Shown piece after piece: positions 38,878 through 48,600 of a stretch of 64,000 nt of DNA. The DNA comes from Pseudomonas sp. ADAK18. Its GTDB lineage: Bacteria; Pseudomonadota; Gammaproteobacteria; Pseudomonadales; Pseudomonadaceae. A model generated the notes under the pieces. It was not told the origin of the DNA, made no database searches, and was given only the letters and a program-made list of their open reading frames with translations. The stretch's first letter is position 1, and the number at the start of each line of letters is the position of its first letter. The translations under genes were made by a program, and so were the position numbers. Location of the stretch: positions 413,001 to 477,000 of the forward strand of contig NZ_CP052859.1 in NCBI RefSeq assembly GCF_012935695.1, in the 5' to 3' direction.

Positions 38878-40116
38878 TCAGGCCGCCACCGGCACGGTGC
38901 TGGTATGCCAGATCAGCACCTTGCTCACGCGGTTGTCTTCGGTCTCGACGATTTCCAGGCGATAGCGGCCAATCTTCAGGCACACCGCGCAATCGGGAAT
39001 GGTCTCCAACGCTTCGGTCACCAAGCCGTTGAGGGTTTTCGGCCCGTCGCTGGGCAGGTGCCAGCCCAGGCTTTTGTTCAGCTCGCGGATCGAGGCTGCA
39101 CCGTCGATCACGTAGCGGCCATCCAGTTGCGGCTCAATGTGCGGGTTATCCACACTGTGCTCGCTTTCGAATTCGCCGACGATTTCTTCGAGAATGTCTT
39201 CCAGGGTCACGATGCCCAGCACTTCGCCGTATTCGTCCACCACCATGCCCAGGCGTCGCTGCTGTTTATGGAAGTTCAGCAGTTGCAGTTGCAGGGGCGT
39301 GCTTTCGGGGACGAAGTAGGGTTCATGGCAGGCCACCAACAACGCGTCTTTGGTCAGGCTGGCGTCCGGCAGCAGGTGCTGGACCTGACGGGTATTGAGC
39401 ACCGCTTCGACCTGATTGATGTCGCTGTGGAACACCGGCAGTCGGGTGCGTTTGGACGTGCGCAACTGCTCGATGATCTCTTCGATGGGGTCATCCAGGT
39501 TGATACCGTCCACTTCGCTGCGGGGCACCAGGATGTCATTGACGGTGATGTTGTCCAGGGCGTGGATGCCCGGCATGCCGGCTTCCCGGTCGTTGGGGGC
39601 TTCGGGTTCCGGTTCATCGTCGTGGTCCGGTTGTGGTTCGTCGCTTTTCTTGACGATACCGGCCTTGCGGGCAAACGGACGCAGCATTAACAGACTGATG
39701 CCGTTAAGTAACCAGGCCAGCGGATAAAGAATTTTCAGAGGTACGCCCAGCAGTGTATTACCAAACCCCAGCACCGCATGGGGATGGCGGGTGGCCAGGG
39801 TGCGGGGCAGGTAGTCGGCCAGCACCAGTAGCGCGGCGCAGGAGATCACCCAGCCGAGCCATGGGCCGTTTTCCGCCCAGGCATAGATCGCCAGCAAGGT
39901 GCAGAGGATCACCACCACGGCGCGGCACAAGGTGTTGCAGAGGATCAGGCTGTTGCGTGGGAAACTCAGGCGAGCGGCGGCCTTGTCGCTTTGACGAGTA
40001 CCGGGGCGCAGGGCCAGCAAATGGTGCTGGGCGGCTTCGATGGCGGTAAACAGCGCCGACCACAAGATCAGCAAGGCGACTACCGCGAGCATCGGCCCCA
40101 GGGGCAAGTTGTCCAT
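38878..40116 (-). CDS. CorB/CorC-type (CNNM, CBS, CorC_HlyC) membrane protein
   Basis: 412 residues likely involved in Mg2+/Co2+ transport or tolerance. About four membrane segments of the CNNM/DUF21 domain fill residues 1-150, an acidic linker follows (DEPQPDHDDEPEPEAPND), then a CBS pair (VNDILVPRSEVDGI, RRLGMVVDEYGEVLGIVTLED) and the C-terminal CorC_HlyC domain (DGAASIRELNKSLGW). The gene ends 13 bp before... its upstream neighbour ypjD-like starts on the same strand, so the two probably form an operon. Confidence 0.88.
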   Translation of the reverse strand: MDNLPLGPMLAVVALLILWSALFTAIEAAQHHLLALRPGTRQSDKAAARLSFPRNSLILCNTLCRAVVVILCTLLAIYAWAENGPWLGWVISCAALLVLADYLPRTLATRHPHAVLGFGNTLLGVPLKILYPLAWLLNGISLLMLRPFARKAGIVKKSDEPQPDHDDEPEPEAPNDREAGMPGIHALDNITVNDILVPRSEVDGINLDDPIEEIIEQLRTSKRTRLPVFHSDINQVEAVLNTRQVQHLLPDASLTKDALLVACHEPYFVPESTPLQLQLLNFHKQQRRLGMVVDEYGEVLGIVTLEDILEEIVGEFESEHSVDNPHIEPQLDGRYVIDGAASIRELNKSLGWHLPSDGPKTLNGLVTEALETIPDCAVCLKIGRYRLEIVETEDNRVSKVLIWHTSTVPVAA

Positions 40117-40128
40117 TATTACTGCCCG

Positions 40129-40941
40129 TCAGATATGCAGGATGAATTCGCGAACCAGCTTGCTGCCGAAATACGCCAGCATCAGCAGGCAGAAACCGGC
40201 CAGGGTCCAGCGGATCGCCTTGTGCCCACGCCAGCCCAGGCGGTTGCGGCCCCACAGCAGCACGCTGAACACCACCCAGGCCAGGCACGCCAGCAGGGTT
40301 TTGTGCACCAGGTGCTGGGCGAACAGGTTCTCGACGAACAGCCAGCCGGAGATCAGTGACAGCGACAGCAAGGTCCAGCCGGCCCAGAGGAAACCGAACA
40401 GCAGGCTTTCCATGGTTTGCAGCGGCGGGAAGTTCTTGATCAGTCCGGACGGGTGCTTGTGTTTGAGCTGGTGGTCCTGCAAGAGCAGCAACAAGGCTTG
40501 GAACACTGCAATGGTGAACATGCCATAGGCGAGGATCGACAGCAGGATGTGGGCCAGGATGCCTGGCTCTTCATCAATAACCTGCACCGTGCCTGATGGC
40601 GCGAATTGCGCCAGCAGCACGGTCAGCATCCCGAGGGGGAACAGCAACACCAGCAGGTTTTCCACCGGAATCCGCGAACAGGCCAGCAGGGTCAGGGCGA
40701 TCACTGCCGCGGCAATCAGGCTGGCGGCGCTGAAAAAATCCAGGCCCAAGCCGACCGGCGTCATCAGATGAGTAAACAGGCTGGCAGCGTGGGCCAGCAG
40801 GGCGAGCACGCCAAGACTGACCAGCAGGCGCTTATCCGCCTTGGCGCATTGGGCCAGACGTGTGCCTTGGTAGATAGTCGCAGCGGCATACAAGATGGCG
40901 GCGGCGAGACTGGTGAGCAAACTGGGTGACAAAGGGAGCAT
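40129..40941 (-). CDS. CcsA/HemX-type inner membrane protein (YpjD-like)
   Basis: 270 residues with eight or so membrane segments, of the cytochrome c assembly (CcsA) superfamily, YpjD subgroup: ILAHILLSILAYGMFTIAVFQALLLL and LVHKTLLACLAWVVFSVLLWG hold the conserved His residues expected in haem handling. The exact function is unknown. The start MLPLSPSLLTS is preferred over the frame beginning at 41007. It is divergent from ffh, as commonly seen in Pseudomonas, and 12 bp upstream of the CorB-like gene. Confidence 0.85.
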   Translation of the reverse strand: MLPLSPSLLTSLAAAILYAAATIYQGTRLAQCAKADKRLLVSLGVLALLAHAASLFTHLMTPVGLGLDFFSAASLIAAAVIALTLLACSRIPVENLLVLLFPLGMLTVLLAQFAPSGTVQVIDEEPGILAHILLSILAYGMFTIAVFQALLLLLQDHQLKHKHPSGLIKNFPPLQTMESLLFGFLWAGWTLLSLSLISGWLFVENLFAQHLVHKTLLACLAWVVFSVLLWGRNRLGWRGHKAIRWTLAGFCLLMLAYFGSKLVREFILHI

Positions 40942-41160
40942 AAATCCTGTTAAGCAAGCCCGAAAGCCGATGAGTTTGGCATACACCTGCGTTCCACGAA
41001 AGACCACCGGGCCAGACAGCGGGTGTGCATGTCGACAGTCTTCGCTATAATCCGCGACCTGCCCACGCCGCAGGCTCGCCGAGCGCTGTTTTTAATAGCG
41101 ATTTACCACAGCCTGGGCCGCCATTACCTCGGTCTACCATAGGGCCTGAAAGGATCGCGC

Positions 41161-42537
41161 ATGTTTGAAAACTTGACTGACCGTCTCTCGCAGACGCTGC
41201 GCCATGTCACCGGCAAGGCCAAGCTGAGCGAGGACAATATTAAAGACACCCTGCGTGAAGTGCGCATGGCGTTGCTGGAAGCCGACGTTGCCTTGCCTGT
41301 GGTCAAGGACTTCGTCAACTCGGTCAAGGAACGTGCGGTCGGCACCGAAGTGTCCCGCAGCCTGACCCCGGGCCAGGCCTTTGTGAAGATCGTCCAGGCC
41401 GAACTCGAAAGCCTGATGGGCGCAGCCAACGAAGACTTGAACCTCAGCGCCGTGCCTCCGGCCGTTGTGCTGATGGCCGGTTTGCAAGGTGCGGGTAAAA
41501 CCACCACCGCAGGCAAGCTCGCGCGCTTCCTTAAAGAGCGCAAGAAAAAGTCCGTAATGGTGGTTTCTGCCGACGTTTACCGTCCGGCGGCCATCAAGCA
41601 GCTGGAAATGCTGGCGGGTGAAGTGGGTGTGACCTTCTTCCCGTCCGACCTGAGCCAGAAGCCGGTCGACATTGCCCAGGCAGCTATTAAAGAAGCAAAA
41701 CTGAAATTCATCGACGTGGTGATCGTCGACACCGCTGGTCGCCTGCACATCGATGAAGAGATGATGGGCGAGATCAAGGCGTTGCATGCCGCGATCAACC
41801 CGGTCGAGACGCTGTTCGTGGTCGATGCCATGACCGGCCAGGATGCGGCCAATACCGCCAAGGCCTTTGGTGATGCGCTGCCGCTGACCGGCGTGATCCT
41901 GACCAAGGTCGACGGCGATGCCCGTGGTGGTGCCGCGCTGTCGGTGCGTGCTATCACCGGCAAGCCGATCAAGTTCATCGGTATGGGCGAGAAGAGCGAC
42001 GCGCTCGAACCGTTCCACCCTGAGCGGATTGCCTCGCGGATTCTCGGCATGGGCGACGTGCTCAGCCTGATCGAACAGGCCGAAGCGACCCTTGATAAGG
42101 ACAAGGCCGATAAACTGGCCAAGAAACTGAAGAAGGGCAAGGGCTTCGACCTCGAAGACTTCCGTGATCAGTTGCAACAGATGAAAAACATGGGCGGCCT
42201 CGGCGGCCTCATGGACAAGCTGCCGAACATGGGCGGTGTGAACCTGGCGCAAATGGGCAACGCCCAGGGTGCGGCAGAGAAGCAATTCAAGCAGATGGAA
42301 GCCATCATCAATTCCATGACCCCGGCCGAGCGCCGCGACCCTGAGATGATCAGCGGTTCGCGCAAACGTCGGATCGCCATGGGTTCCGGCACTCAGGTGC
42401 AGGACATCGGTCGCTTGATCAAGCAGCACAAGCAGATGCAGAAGATGATGAAGAAATTCTCCGCAAAAGGCGGAATGGCCAAAATGATGCGCGGCATGGG
42501 CGGTATGTTGCCCGGCGGCGGCATGCCAAAGATGTAA
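41161..42537 (+). CDS. ffh: signal recognition particle protein
   Basis: The SRP GTPase that binds signal sequences and 4.5S RNA and delivers ribosomes to FtsY. The 458 residues have the N domain (MFENLTDRLSQTLRHVTGKAKL), the G domain with P-loop GLQGAGKTTTAGKL, DTAGRLHID and TKVDGDARGG, and the Met-rich M domain ending in MAKMMRGMGGMLPGGGMPKM. A TATAAT lies at 41046-41051, but no good -35 was found. Confidence 0.97.
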   Translation: MFENLTDRLSQTLRHVTGKAKLSEDNIKDTLREVRMALLEADVALPVVKDFVNSVKERAVGTEVSRSLTPGQAFVKIVQAELESLMGAANEDLNLSAVPPAVVLMAGLQGAGKTTTAGKLARFLKERKKKSVMVVSADVYRPAAIKQLEMLAGEVGVTFFPSDLSQKPVDIAQAAIKEAKLKFIDVVIVDTAGRLHIDEEMMGEIKALHAAINPVETLFVVDAMTGQDAANTAKAFGDALPLTGVILTKVDGDARGGAALSVRAITGKPIKFIGMGEKSDALEPFHPERIASRILGMGDVLSLIEQAEATLDKDKADKLAKKLKKGKGFDLEDFRDQLQQMKNMGGLGGLMDKLPNMGGVNLAQMGNAQGAAEKQFKQMEAIINSMTPAERRDPEMISGSRKRRIAMGSGTQVQDIGRLIKQHKQMQKMMKKFSAKGGMAKMMRGMGGMLPGGGMPKM

Positions 42538-42544
42538 AGAATTC

Positions 42545-42566
42545 GAGCAGGAGCGTGCTCCTGCTC
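42545..42566. repeat. perfect hairpin downstream of ffh
   Basis: GAGCAGGAGC-GT-GCTCCTGCTC, 10-bp arms, eight bases after the ffh stop. No T-run follows, so it may protect the mRNA end rather than terminate transcription. Confidence 0.6.
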
Positions 42567-42687
42567 CGACCCACAGGGATGTGGGATCTCCAGCAAACCC
42601 GCACTTGGCGGGAGCTGACTGGCCGTTTTAACCGACGGCTCTATAGCAGATCTGAATGGCACGCAGGTAGGTGCCGGAAAAAGACAT

Positions 42688-42715
42688 TTGCAAAAGTCCG
42701 GATATTCCTTAGAAT
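42688..42715 (+). promoter_or_regulatory. sigma-70-type promoter of the rpsP operon
   Basis: TTGCAA at 42688-42693 and TAGAAT at 42710-42715 with a 16-bp spacer, about 70 bp before the rpsP start. Confidence 0.65.
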
Positions 42716-42787
42716 ATGCGGCCTTTCGGGCACCCATGCCCGCTGTGCATTTAGATTTGCAGCACCGACTACAGGAACGATGTTCAC

Positions 42788-43039
42788 ATGCTAACAATCC
42801 GTCTTGCCCTTGGCGGCTCCAAAAAGCGCCCGTTTTACCACTTGACCGTAACCGACAGCCGCAACCCGCGCGACGGTTCGCACAAGGAACAGGTTGGTTT
42901 CTTCAACCCTGTTGCTCGTGGTCAAGAAATTCGTCTGTCCGTGAACCAAGAGCGCGTAGCCTACTGGCTGAGCGTTGGTGCACAACCTTCTGAGCGTGTT
43001 GCTCAGTTGCTGAAGGACGCTGCTAAGGCTGCGGCCTGA
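42788..43039 (+). CDS. rpsP: 30S ribosomal protein S16
   Basis: 83 residues beginning [19 protein letters not shown] and containing [14 protein letters not shown], both invariant S16 patterns. Length is normal. First gene of rpsP-rimM-trmD-rplS, with a good promoter upstream and AGGAA before the start. Confidence 0.97.
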   Translation: MLTIRLALGGSKKRPFYHLTVTDSRNPRDGSHKEQVGFFNPVARGQEIRLSVNQERVAYWLSVGAQPSERVAQLLKDAAKAAA

Positions 43040-43044
43040 GCAAT

Positions 43045-43581
43045 ATGAACGCGACGCCTGCTATTGCTGATGATTTGATCGTTATCGGCAAGATTTATTC
43101 TGTTCACGGCGTTCGCGGCGAAGTGAAGGTGTATTCCTTTACTGATCCGACTGAAAACCTGTTGCAGTACAAAACCTGGACGCTCAAGCGCGAAGGCTCT
43201 GTCAAACAGGTCGAGCTGGTCAGCGGACGCGGGAACGACAAGTTCCTGGTCGCAAAGCTCAAGGGTCTTGATGATCGTGAAGAGGCTCGTCTTCTGGCCG
43301 GTTATGAGATCTGCGTGCCGCGCAACCTGTTCCCTGAATTGACCGACGGCGAGTACTACTGGTACCAGCTGGAAGGTCTGAAGGTCATTGATCAACTCGG
43401 GCAATTGTTCGGGAAAATCGATCATCTTCTGGAAACCGGCGCCAATGATGTAATGGTGGTCAAGCCTTGCGCTGGCAGCCTGGATGATCGCGAACGCCTG
43501 TTGCCGTATACCGAGCAATGTGTGTTGGCCGTCGACCTGGCCGCGGGCGAGATGAAGGTGGAATGGGACGCGGACTTCTAA
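43045..43581 (+). CDS. rimM: ribosome maturation factor RimM
   Basis: 178 residues. Binds S19 and helps mature the 30S head. The N-terminal RimM domain shows [23 protein letters not shown]; the PRC-barrel domain shows [13 protein letters not shown] and the end [16 protein letters not shown]. It starts 5 bp after rpsP and its end is 2 bp before the trmD start. Confidence 0.96.
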   Translation: MNATPAIADDLIVIGKIYSVHGVRGEVKVYSFTDPTENLLQYKTWTLKREGSVKQVELVSGRGNDKFLVAKLKGLDDREEARLLAGYEICVPRNLFPELTDGEYYWYQLEGLKVIDQLGQLFGKIDHLLETGANDVMVVKPCAGSLDDRERLLPYTEQCVLAVDLAAGEMKVEWDADF

Positions 43582-43583
43582 AC

Positions 43584-44336
43584 GTGGCTAACCTGCGCGT
43601 AGAAGTGATCAGTTTGTTTCCCGAGATGTTTTCCGCCATCAGCGAGTACGGCATCACCAGTCGTGCGGTGAAACAGGGGCTCTTGCAGCTCACCTGTTGG
43701 AATCCGCGAGACTACACGACGGATCGACATCACACTGTGGACGATCGCCCATTTGGCGGTGGCCCGGGCATGGTGATGAAGATCAAGCCCCTGGAAGATG
43801 CTCTGGTTCAGGCCAAGGCAGCAGCCGGGGAGAAGGCGAAGGTAATTTACCTGTCCCCTCAAGGCCGTCAGCTGAATCAGTCGGCGGTACGCGAGTTGGC
43901 GAATCTGGAAGCATTAATCCTGATTGCCGGCCGCTATGAAGGCATTGACGAGCGTTTTATTGAAGCTCATGTCGATGAAGAGTGGTCGATTGGGGACTAT
44001 GTCCTGTCTGGCGGCGAGCTGCCGGCGATGGTCCTGATAGATGCGGTTACACGACTGCTGCCCGGAGCTTTAGGGCATGCGGACTCCGCGGAGGAAGATT
44101 CCTTCACGGATGGTTTGCTGGATTGCCCGCACTACACCCGACCGGAGGTGTATGCGGATCAGCGTGTTCCCGACGTATTGCTTAGTGGCAATCACGCACA
44201 CATCCGGCGTTGGCGTTTACAGCAGTCCCTCGGGCGGACCTATGAACGACGCGCCGATCTTCTGGAAAGCCGCTCGCTTTCTGGAGAAGAGAAGAAGCTG
44301 CTCGAGGAATACATCCTCGCGCGGGACGATAGTTAA
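43584..44336 (+). CDS. trmD: tRNA (guanine-37-N1)-methyltransferase
   Basis: 250 residues. Methylates G37 of tRNAs with the SPOUT trefoil-knot fold: [36 protein letters not shown], and the knot [19 protein letters not shown]. The start is taken as GTG at 43584 ([16 protein letters not shown]), 2 bp after the rimM stop, because this matches the usual N-terminus; open frames from 43518 or 43563 would overlap rimM. Confidence 0.95.
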   Translation: MANLRVEVISLFPEMFSAISEYGITSRAVKQGLLQLTCWNPRDYTTDRHHTVDDRPFGGGPGMVMKIKPLEDALVQAKAAAGEKAKVIYLSPQGRQLNQSAVRELANLEALILIAGRYEGIDERFIEAHVDEEWSIGDYVLSGGELPAMVLIDAVTRLLPGALGHADSAEEDSFTDGLLDCPHYTRPEVYADQRVPDVLLSGNHAHIRRWRLQQSLGRTYERRADLLESRSLSGEEKKLLEEYILARDDS

Positions 44337-44381
44337 CAACGTATCGATGGTAGGTCCGATGACTTACCTTAGGAGCACAGC

Positions 44382-44732
44382 ATGACTAACAAAATCATCC
44401 TTGCACTCGAAGCAGAGCAGATGACCAAAGAGATCCCTACCTTTGCCCCGGGCGACACTGTTGTCGTTCAGGTGAAAGTGAAGGAAGGCGACCGTTCGCG
44501 TCTGCAAGCGTTCGAAGGCGTGGTAATTGCCAAGCGTAACCGTGGTGTGAACAGTGCTTTCACTGTTCGTAAAATCTCCAACGGTGTTGGCGTAGAGCGT
44601 ACTTTCCAGACCTACAGCCCGCAAATCGACAGCATGGCCGTTAAACGTCGCGGTGACGTACGTAAAGCCAAGCTGTACTACCTGCGTGACCTGTCCGGTA
44701 AAGCAGCTCGCATCAAGGAAAAACTGGCTTAA
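44382..44732 (+). CDS. rplS: 50S ribosomal protein L19
   Basis: 116 residues with [40 protein letters not shown] and the end [17 protein letters not shown]. Last gene of the operon; an intrinsic terminator follows 20 bp later. Confidence 0.97.
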   Translation: MTNKIILALEAEQMTKEIPTFAPGDTVVVQVKVKEGDRSRLQAFEGVVIAKRNRGVNSAFTVRKISNGVGVERTFQTYSPQIDSMAVKRRGDVRKAKLYYLRDLSGKAARIKEKLA

Positions 44733-44752
44733 GTCCAGCTTCCCGATGCAGA

Positions 44753-44780
44753 AAAAAGCAGCCTACGGGCTGCTTTTTTG
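44753..44780. terminator. bidirectional intrinsic terminator after rplS
   Basis: A6 then stem AGCAGCC / GGCTGCT with loop TACG, then T6. The antiporter gene on minus ends 16 bp away, so it can serve both directions. Confidence 0.92.
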
Positions 44781-44795
44781 TTGCCCGGGATTTGT

Positions 44796-46592
44796 CTATT
44801 GCTCTGGCTGGATCACGGCCAGCAACGTCCATCCCGCCACCGGCTTCAAGCCGCTTTGCGGTGTCACCACATGCACCCAGCCACTGGTGTCCCGGGCAAA
44901 CAGCAAGATTGCGCGCTCGCCGTGCAGTGCTTGATAGTCGTCCCAACCAAATCCGTCCGTCAGGTTAGTGCTGTAGAGCTCAGCCCCTTGCCCCAACAGG
45001 CTGGCCAGTTTGGTGTAGCTCAGCGGCTGGCTCCCCAGCAAATGTCCACGATGCTCATGGCTTGCCCGGTGCTTGTCGGTTCGTCGGCTTTCCTGACTGC
45101 TGGCCAGGGCAAACAGTCGCTGGCCAAACTCATGGCGAAAACGCATGGCGGCCAAGGTGTTCAATTCGCCTGACGGCGACAGTGCCAACAAGTGCCCCAA
45201 GCCCACCAGGTCCAGATGCGATTCGGCATGCTGCGACGCCGGGTTACCAAAATAGGTCGGCAAACCCTCCATCCGGCTGGCGCGGATATTCTCCCAGCTC
45301 GAATCGGTCAACAGCACCCGACAGCCCAACTGTTGCAAGGCTTTACCCAGTATGCGTGCCGGACCGTTGGCACCGACGATCAGAAAACCGCTGGGCGCCG
45401 GCTCCGCCACTTTCAATAGGCGAGCCAGTGGACGTGCCGTGGCACTCTGCAACACCACCGTGCCGATAATCACCGCAAAGGTCAGGGGCACCAGCAGCAG
45501 CGCACCTTCATGACCTGCTTCATCCAGGCGAATGGCGAAAATCGCTGACACCGCCGCCGCCACTATCCCTCGTGGTGCAATCCACGCCAGCAGTGCCCGT
45601 TCCCGCCAATTCAGGTTCGAGCCAAAGGTCGACAGGGCGACATTCAATGGCCGTGCAATAAACTGAATGATCAACAACAAGATCAGCACAAATGGCCCCA
45701 GGGCGATCAATGCGTTCAGGTCCAGCCGCGCCGCCAGCAGGATGAACAGCCCGGAGATCAGCAGGACACTGAGGTTCTCCTTGAAGTGCAGGATGTGTCG
45801 CACATCGACGCCCTTCATATTGGCCATCCACATGCCCATCAATGTCACCGCCAGCAGGCCGGATTCGTGCATCGCCTGGTTGGAGGCGATAAAGACCCCC
45901 AACACGCCCGCCAGGGTCGCCAGGTTGTGCAGGTATTCCGGCAGCCATTGCCGACGCATGATCTGCCCCAGTACCCAGCCGCCGGCAATGCCGAACAGGC
46001 TGCCACACACAATCACCCCGCCAAAGGTCAGCAGGCTGTGGCTCAAGCCGTCACCGGAGGCGCGGGCGATAATGAAGCTGTAGACCACCACCGCCAGCAA
46101 TGCGCCGATCGGGTCGATGACAATGCCTTCCCAGCGCAGGATGTTGGCGATAGAGGCTTTGGGGCGTACGACACGCAGCATGGGCACGATCACCGTCGGC
46201 CCGGTCACCAGCGTCAGGGTGCCGAACAGCAGGGCCAGCATCCAATCGAAACCGAGTAGCCAATGGGTTGCGAGGGTGATCACGGCCCAGGTCGACAGCG
46301 CTCCGATCGTCACCAACCGGTGTACCACGCTGCCGATTTCCCGCCATTCCGACAGGTGCAGGGTCAGGCTGCCCTCAAACAGAATCAGCGCCACCGCGAG
46401 CGACACCAACGGCATCAGTAACGGGCCAAACATCTCTTGCGGGTTGAGCCAGCCCAGCACTGGCCCCACCAAAATCCCGGTCAGCAGCAGAAACAGGATC
46501 GCCGGCAGTTTCAGGCGCCAAGCCAACCACTGGCACCCCAGCGCGGCCACGCCGATACCGCCAAAAGCCAACAAAATCTGTTGTTCGTTCAT
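44796..46592 (-). CDS. CPA1-type Na+(K+)/H+ antiporter with cytosolic nucleotide-binding-like domain
   Basis: 598 residues. About 12 membrane segments fill the first 400 residues, with the ion-site region TGPTVIVPMLR and EGIVIDPIGALLAVV, of the NhaP group. The C-terminal part (GFLIVGANGPARILGKALQQLGCRVLLTDSS) is a Rossmann-like, RCK/TrkA-N-type domain probably used for regulation. Whether Na+ or K+ is exchanged cannot be decided. Divergent from xerD. Confidence 0.88.
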   Translation of the reverse strand: MNEQQILLAFGGIGVAALGCQWLAWRLKLPAILFLLLTGILVGPVLGWLNPQEMFGPLLMPLVSLAVALILFEGSLTLHLSEWREIGSVVHRLVTIGALSTWAVITLATHWLLGFDWMLALLFGTLTLVTGPTVIVPMLRVVRPKASIANILRWEGIVIDPIGALLAVVVYSFIIARASGDGLSHSLLTFGGVIVCGSLFGIAGGWVLGQIMRRQWLPEYLHNLATLAGVLGVFIASNQAMHESGLLAVTLMGMWMANMKGVDVRHILHFKENLSVLLISGLFILLAARLDLNALIALGPFVLILLLIIQFIARPLNVALSTFGSNLNWRERALLAWIAPRGIVAAAVSAIFAIRLDEAGHEGALLLVPLTFAVIIGTVVLQSATARPLARLLKVAEPAPSGFLIVGANGPARILGKALQQLGCRVLLTDSSWENIRASRMEGLPTYFGNPASQHAESHLDLVGLGHLLALSPSGELNTLAAMRFRHEFGQRLFALASSQESRRTDKHRASHEHRGHLLGSQPLSYTKLASLLGQGAELYSTNLTDGFGWDDYQALHGERAILLFARDTSGWVHVVTPQSGLKPVAGWTLLAVIQPEQ

Positions 46593-46699
46593 TGAAGCTC
46601 CCTGTTCCTTGAAATAGCTGGCTATGAAAGACTAGTGACCTTCGTCACAGTTCACTATTAATTTGCGCAAAGCCCCGTGCCAGCGCTGCCCGAGTGCCC

Positions 46700-47596
46700 A
46701 TGCCTGCCATCGATCACCCCCTGATAGACCGCTTCCTCGACGCCCTCTGGCTGGAAAAGGGCCTGTCGGACAACACCCGCCAGGCCTACCGCAGTGATTT
46801 GGCCCTGTTCAATGGTTGGCTGCAGGAGAAGAACCTGGAGCTGATCAATGCTGGTCGCGAACTGATCCTCGACCATCTGGCCTGGCGTCTGGAGCAAAAC
46901 TACAAGCCGCGTTCCACGGCGCGTTTTCTCTCCGGCGTGCGTGGCTTCTATCGCTACTTGCTGCGGGAAAAACTGATCGCCGTCGACCCGACCCTGCAAG
47001 TCGACATGCCGCAACTGGGTAGGCCATTGCCTAAATCCCTGTCAGAAGCCGACGTTGAAGCCTTGCTGGCGGCGCCCGATCTGAGTGAAGCCATCGGCCA
47101 GCGTGACCGCGCCATGCTCGAAGTTCTGTATGCCTGCGGCCTGCGGGTTACGGAGCTGATCAGCCTGACCCTGGAGCAGGTCAATCTGCGCCAGGGCGTG
47201 TTGCGGGTGATGGGCAAGGGCAGCAAGGAGCGGCTGGTACCGATGGGGGAGGAAGCGATTGTCTGGGTCGAGCGCTACATGCGCGATGCCCGTAGCGAAC
47301 TGCTGGGCGGGCGTCCCAGCGACGTACTGTTCCCCAGCCTGCGGGGTGAGCAAATGACCCGCCAGACCTTCTGGCACCGCATCAAGCACCAGGCCAAGGT
47401 CGCCGGGATCGGCAAGTCGCTGTCGCCCCATACGCTGCGTCATGCCTTTGCCACCCATTTGCTCAACCACGGTGCGGATTTACGGGTGGTGCAAATGCTG
47501 TTGGGCCACAGTGACCTGTCCACCACCCAGATCTACACCCATGTGGCACGGGCACGCTTGCAGGATATGCATGCCAAGCACCATCCGCGTGGTTGA
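46700..47596 (+). CDS. xerD: tyrosine recombinase XerD
   Basis: 298 residues. Resolves chromosome dimers at dif together with XerC. The N-terminal SAM-like DNA-binding domain holds FLDALWLEKGLSDNTRQAYR; the catalytic domain has Arg in CGLRVTEL, SPHTLRHAFATHL and LLGHSDLSTTQIYTHV with nucleophile Y279. The ATG at 46700 is used; a GTG two codons upstream (46694) is possible. xerD followed by dsbC, hom and thrC is a normal pseudomonad order. Confidence 0.95.
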   Translation: MPAIDHPLIDRFLDALWLEKGLSDNTRQAYRSDLALFNGWLQEKNLELINAGRELILDHLAWRLEQNYKPRSTARFLSGVRGFYRYLLREKLIAVDPTLQVDMPQLGRPLPKSLSEADVEALLAAPDLSEAIGQRDRAMLEVLYACGLRVTELISLTLEQVNLRQGVLRVMGKGSKERLVPMGEEAIVWVERYMRDARSELLGGRPSDVLFPSLRGEQMTRQTFWHRIKHQAKVAGIGKSLSPHTLRHAFATHLLNHGADLRVVQMLLGHSDLSTTQIYTHVARARLQDMHAKHHPRG

Positions 47597-47738
47597 AAAA
47601 GCGCCAATTTACCTACCACAGTCGGCCCTCCCGCCCAACTGTGGTAGGCTTTGCCGGTTCGCAAAGGGGACGGCCCCAACCCGTGTTTTCAGACCGGTGT
47701 TCTTGCCCCCGTCCCTGCATCTGCCTTCAGGAGTTCCC

Positions 47739-48470
47739 ATGCGCTTGACCCAGATTTTTGCCGCCGCAGCTATTGCGTTGGTCTCAACCTTTGCCGTTGC
47801 CGATGATGCCGCCGAGAAGGCTATTCGCCAGAGCCTGCAAAACCTCAAGCTTGATACCCCGGTGGAAAGCATCAGCGCCAGCCCGATGGCCGGCCTGTAC
47901 GAAGTCAAGCTCAAGGGCAGCCGCGTGCTGTATGCCAGTGCCGATGGCCAGTACATCGTTCAGGGCTACCTGTTCCAACTCAAAGACGGCAAGCCGGTCA
48001 ACCTGACCGAGAAAGCCGAACGCTTGGGCGTGTCCAAGCTGATCAACGGTATCCCGGTGGCCGAAACCGTGGTGTACCCGGCGATTGGTGAAACCAAGAC
48101 CCACATCACCGTATTCACCGACACCACCTGCCCGTACTGCCACAAGCTTCACGCCGAAGTGCCTGAGCTGAACAAAATGGGCGTTGAAGTGCGCTATGTG
48201 GCATTCCCGCGCCAAGGCCTGGGTTCGCCGGGTGATGAGCAGTTGCAAGCGGTCTGGTGCTCGACTGACAAGAAAGCGGCCATGGACAAGATGGTCGACG
48301 GTAAGGAAATCAAGGCTGCCAAGTGTGCCAACCCGGTTTCCAAACAGTTCGCCCTTGGTCAGTCCATCGGTGTGAACGGCACGCCGGCCATCGTCTTGGC
48401 CGACGGTCAGGTCATCCCGGGCTACCAGCCTGCACCACAAGTTGCCAAACTGGCGCTGGGTGCCAAATAA
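47739..48470 (+). CDS. dsbC: thiol:disulfide interchange protein DsbC
   Basis: 243 residues, periplasmic disulfide isomerase. Signal peptide at about 1-21 (MRLTQIFAAAAIALVSTFAVA), N-terminal dimerisation domain, then thioredoxin domain with C131-P-Y-C134 in FTDTTCPYCHKLH and the cis-Pro loop GVNGTPAIVLADG. CAGGAG stands before the start; the longer upstream frame overlaps xerD and is not used. Confidence 0.95.
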   Translation: MRLTQIFAAAAIALVSTFAVADDAAEKAIRQSLQNLKLDTPVESISASPMAGLYEVKLKGSRVLYASADGQYIVQGYLFQLKDGKPVNLTEKAERLGVSKLINGIPVAETVVYPAIGETKTHITVFTDTTCPYCHKLHAEVPELNKMGVEVRYVAFPRQGLGSPGDEQLQAVWCSTDKKAAMDKMVDGKEIKAAKCANPVSKQFALGQSIGVNGTPAIVLADGQVIPGYQPAPQVAKLALGAK

Positions 48471-48530
48471 ACAGTATCGTCGAGCCTTTGACGATCATGG
48501 CGCGACGACAATGGTCGGCGCGTCATTAAT

Positions 48531-48558
48531 AGAGAGCCGCAGTTGTGCGGCTGTTTTC
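48531..48558 (+). terminator. intrinsic terminator after dsbC
   Basis: Stem AGCCGCA / TGCGGCT with loop GTTG, followed by GTTTTCC. The T-run is short, so it may be partial. Confidence 0.6.
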
Positions 48559-48559
48559 C

Positions 48560-48582
48560 ACGGCCGACCTTGAGTCGGCCGT
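48560..48582 (+). promoter_or_regulatory. leader hairpin just before the hom ribosome-binding site
   Basis: ACGGCCGAC-CTTGA-GTCGGCCGT, a 9-bp perfect stem ending 5 bases before the Shine-Dalgarno GGGGAG. It could tune hom translation or act as a weak terminator. Confidence 0.45.
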
Positions 48583-48600
48583 TTCATGGGGAGTTCTTCA

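Noticed and set aside
41020..41051. Full sigma-70 promoter for ffh
   Set aside because: TATAAT is present at 41046-41051, but no acceptable -35 lies 16-18 bp upstream.
46694..46699. GTG start two codons upstream of xerD ATG
   Set aside because: The ATG at 46700 gives the expected XerD length and places the catalytic tyrosine at 279; the GTG has no better ribosome-binding site.
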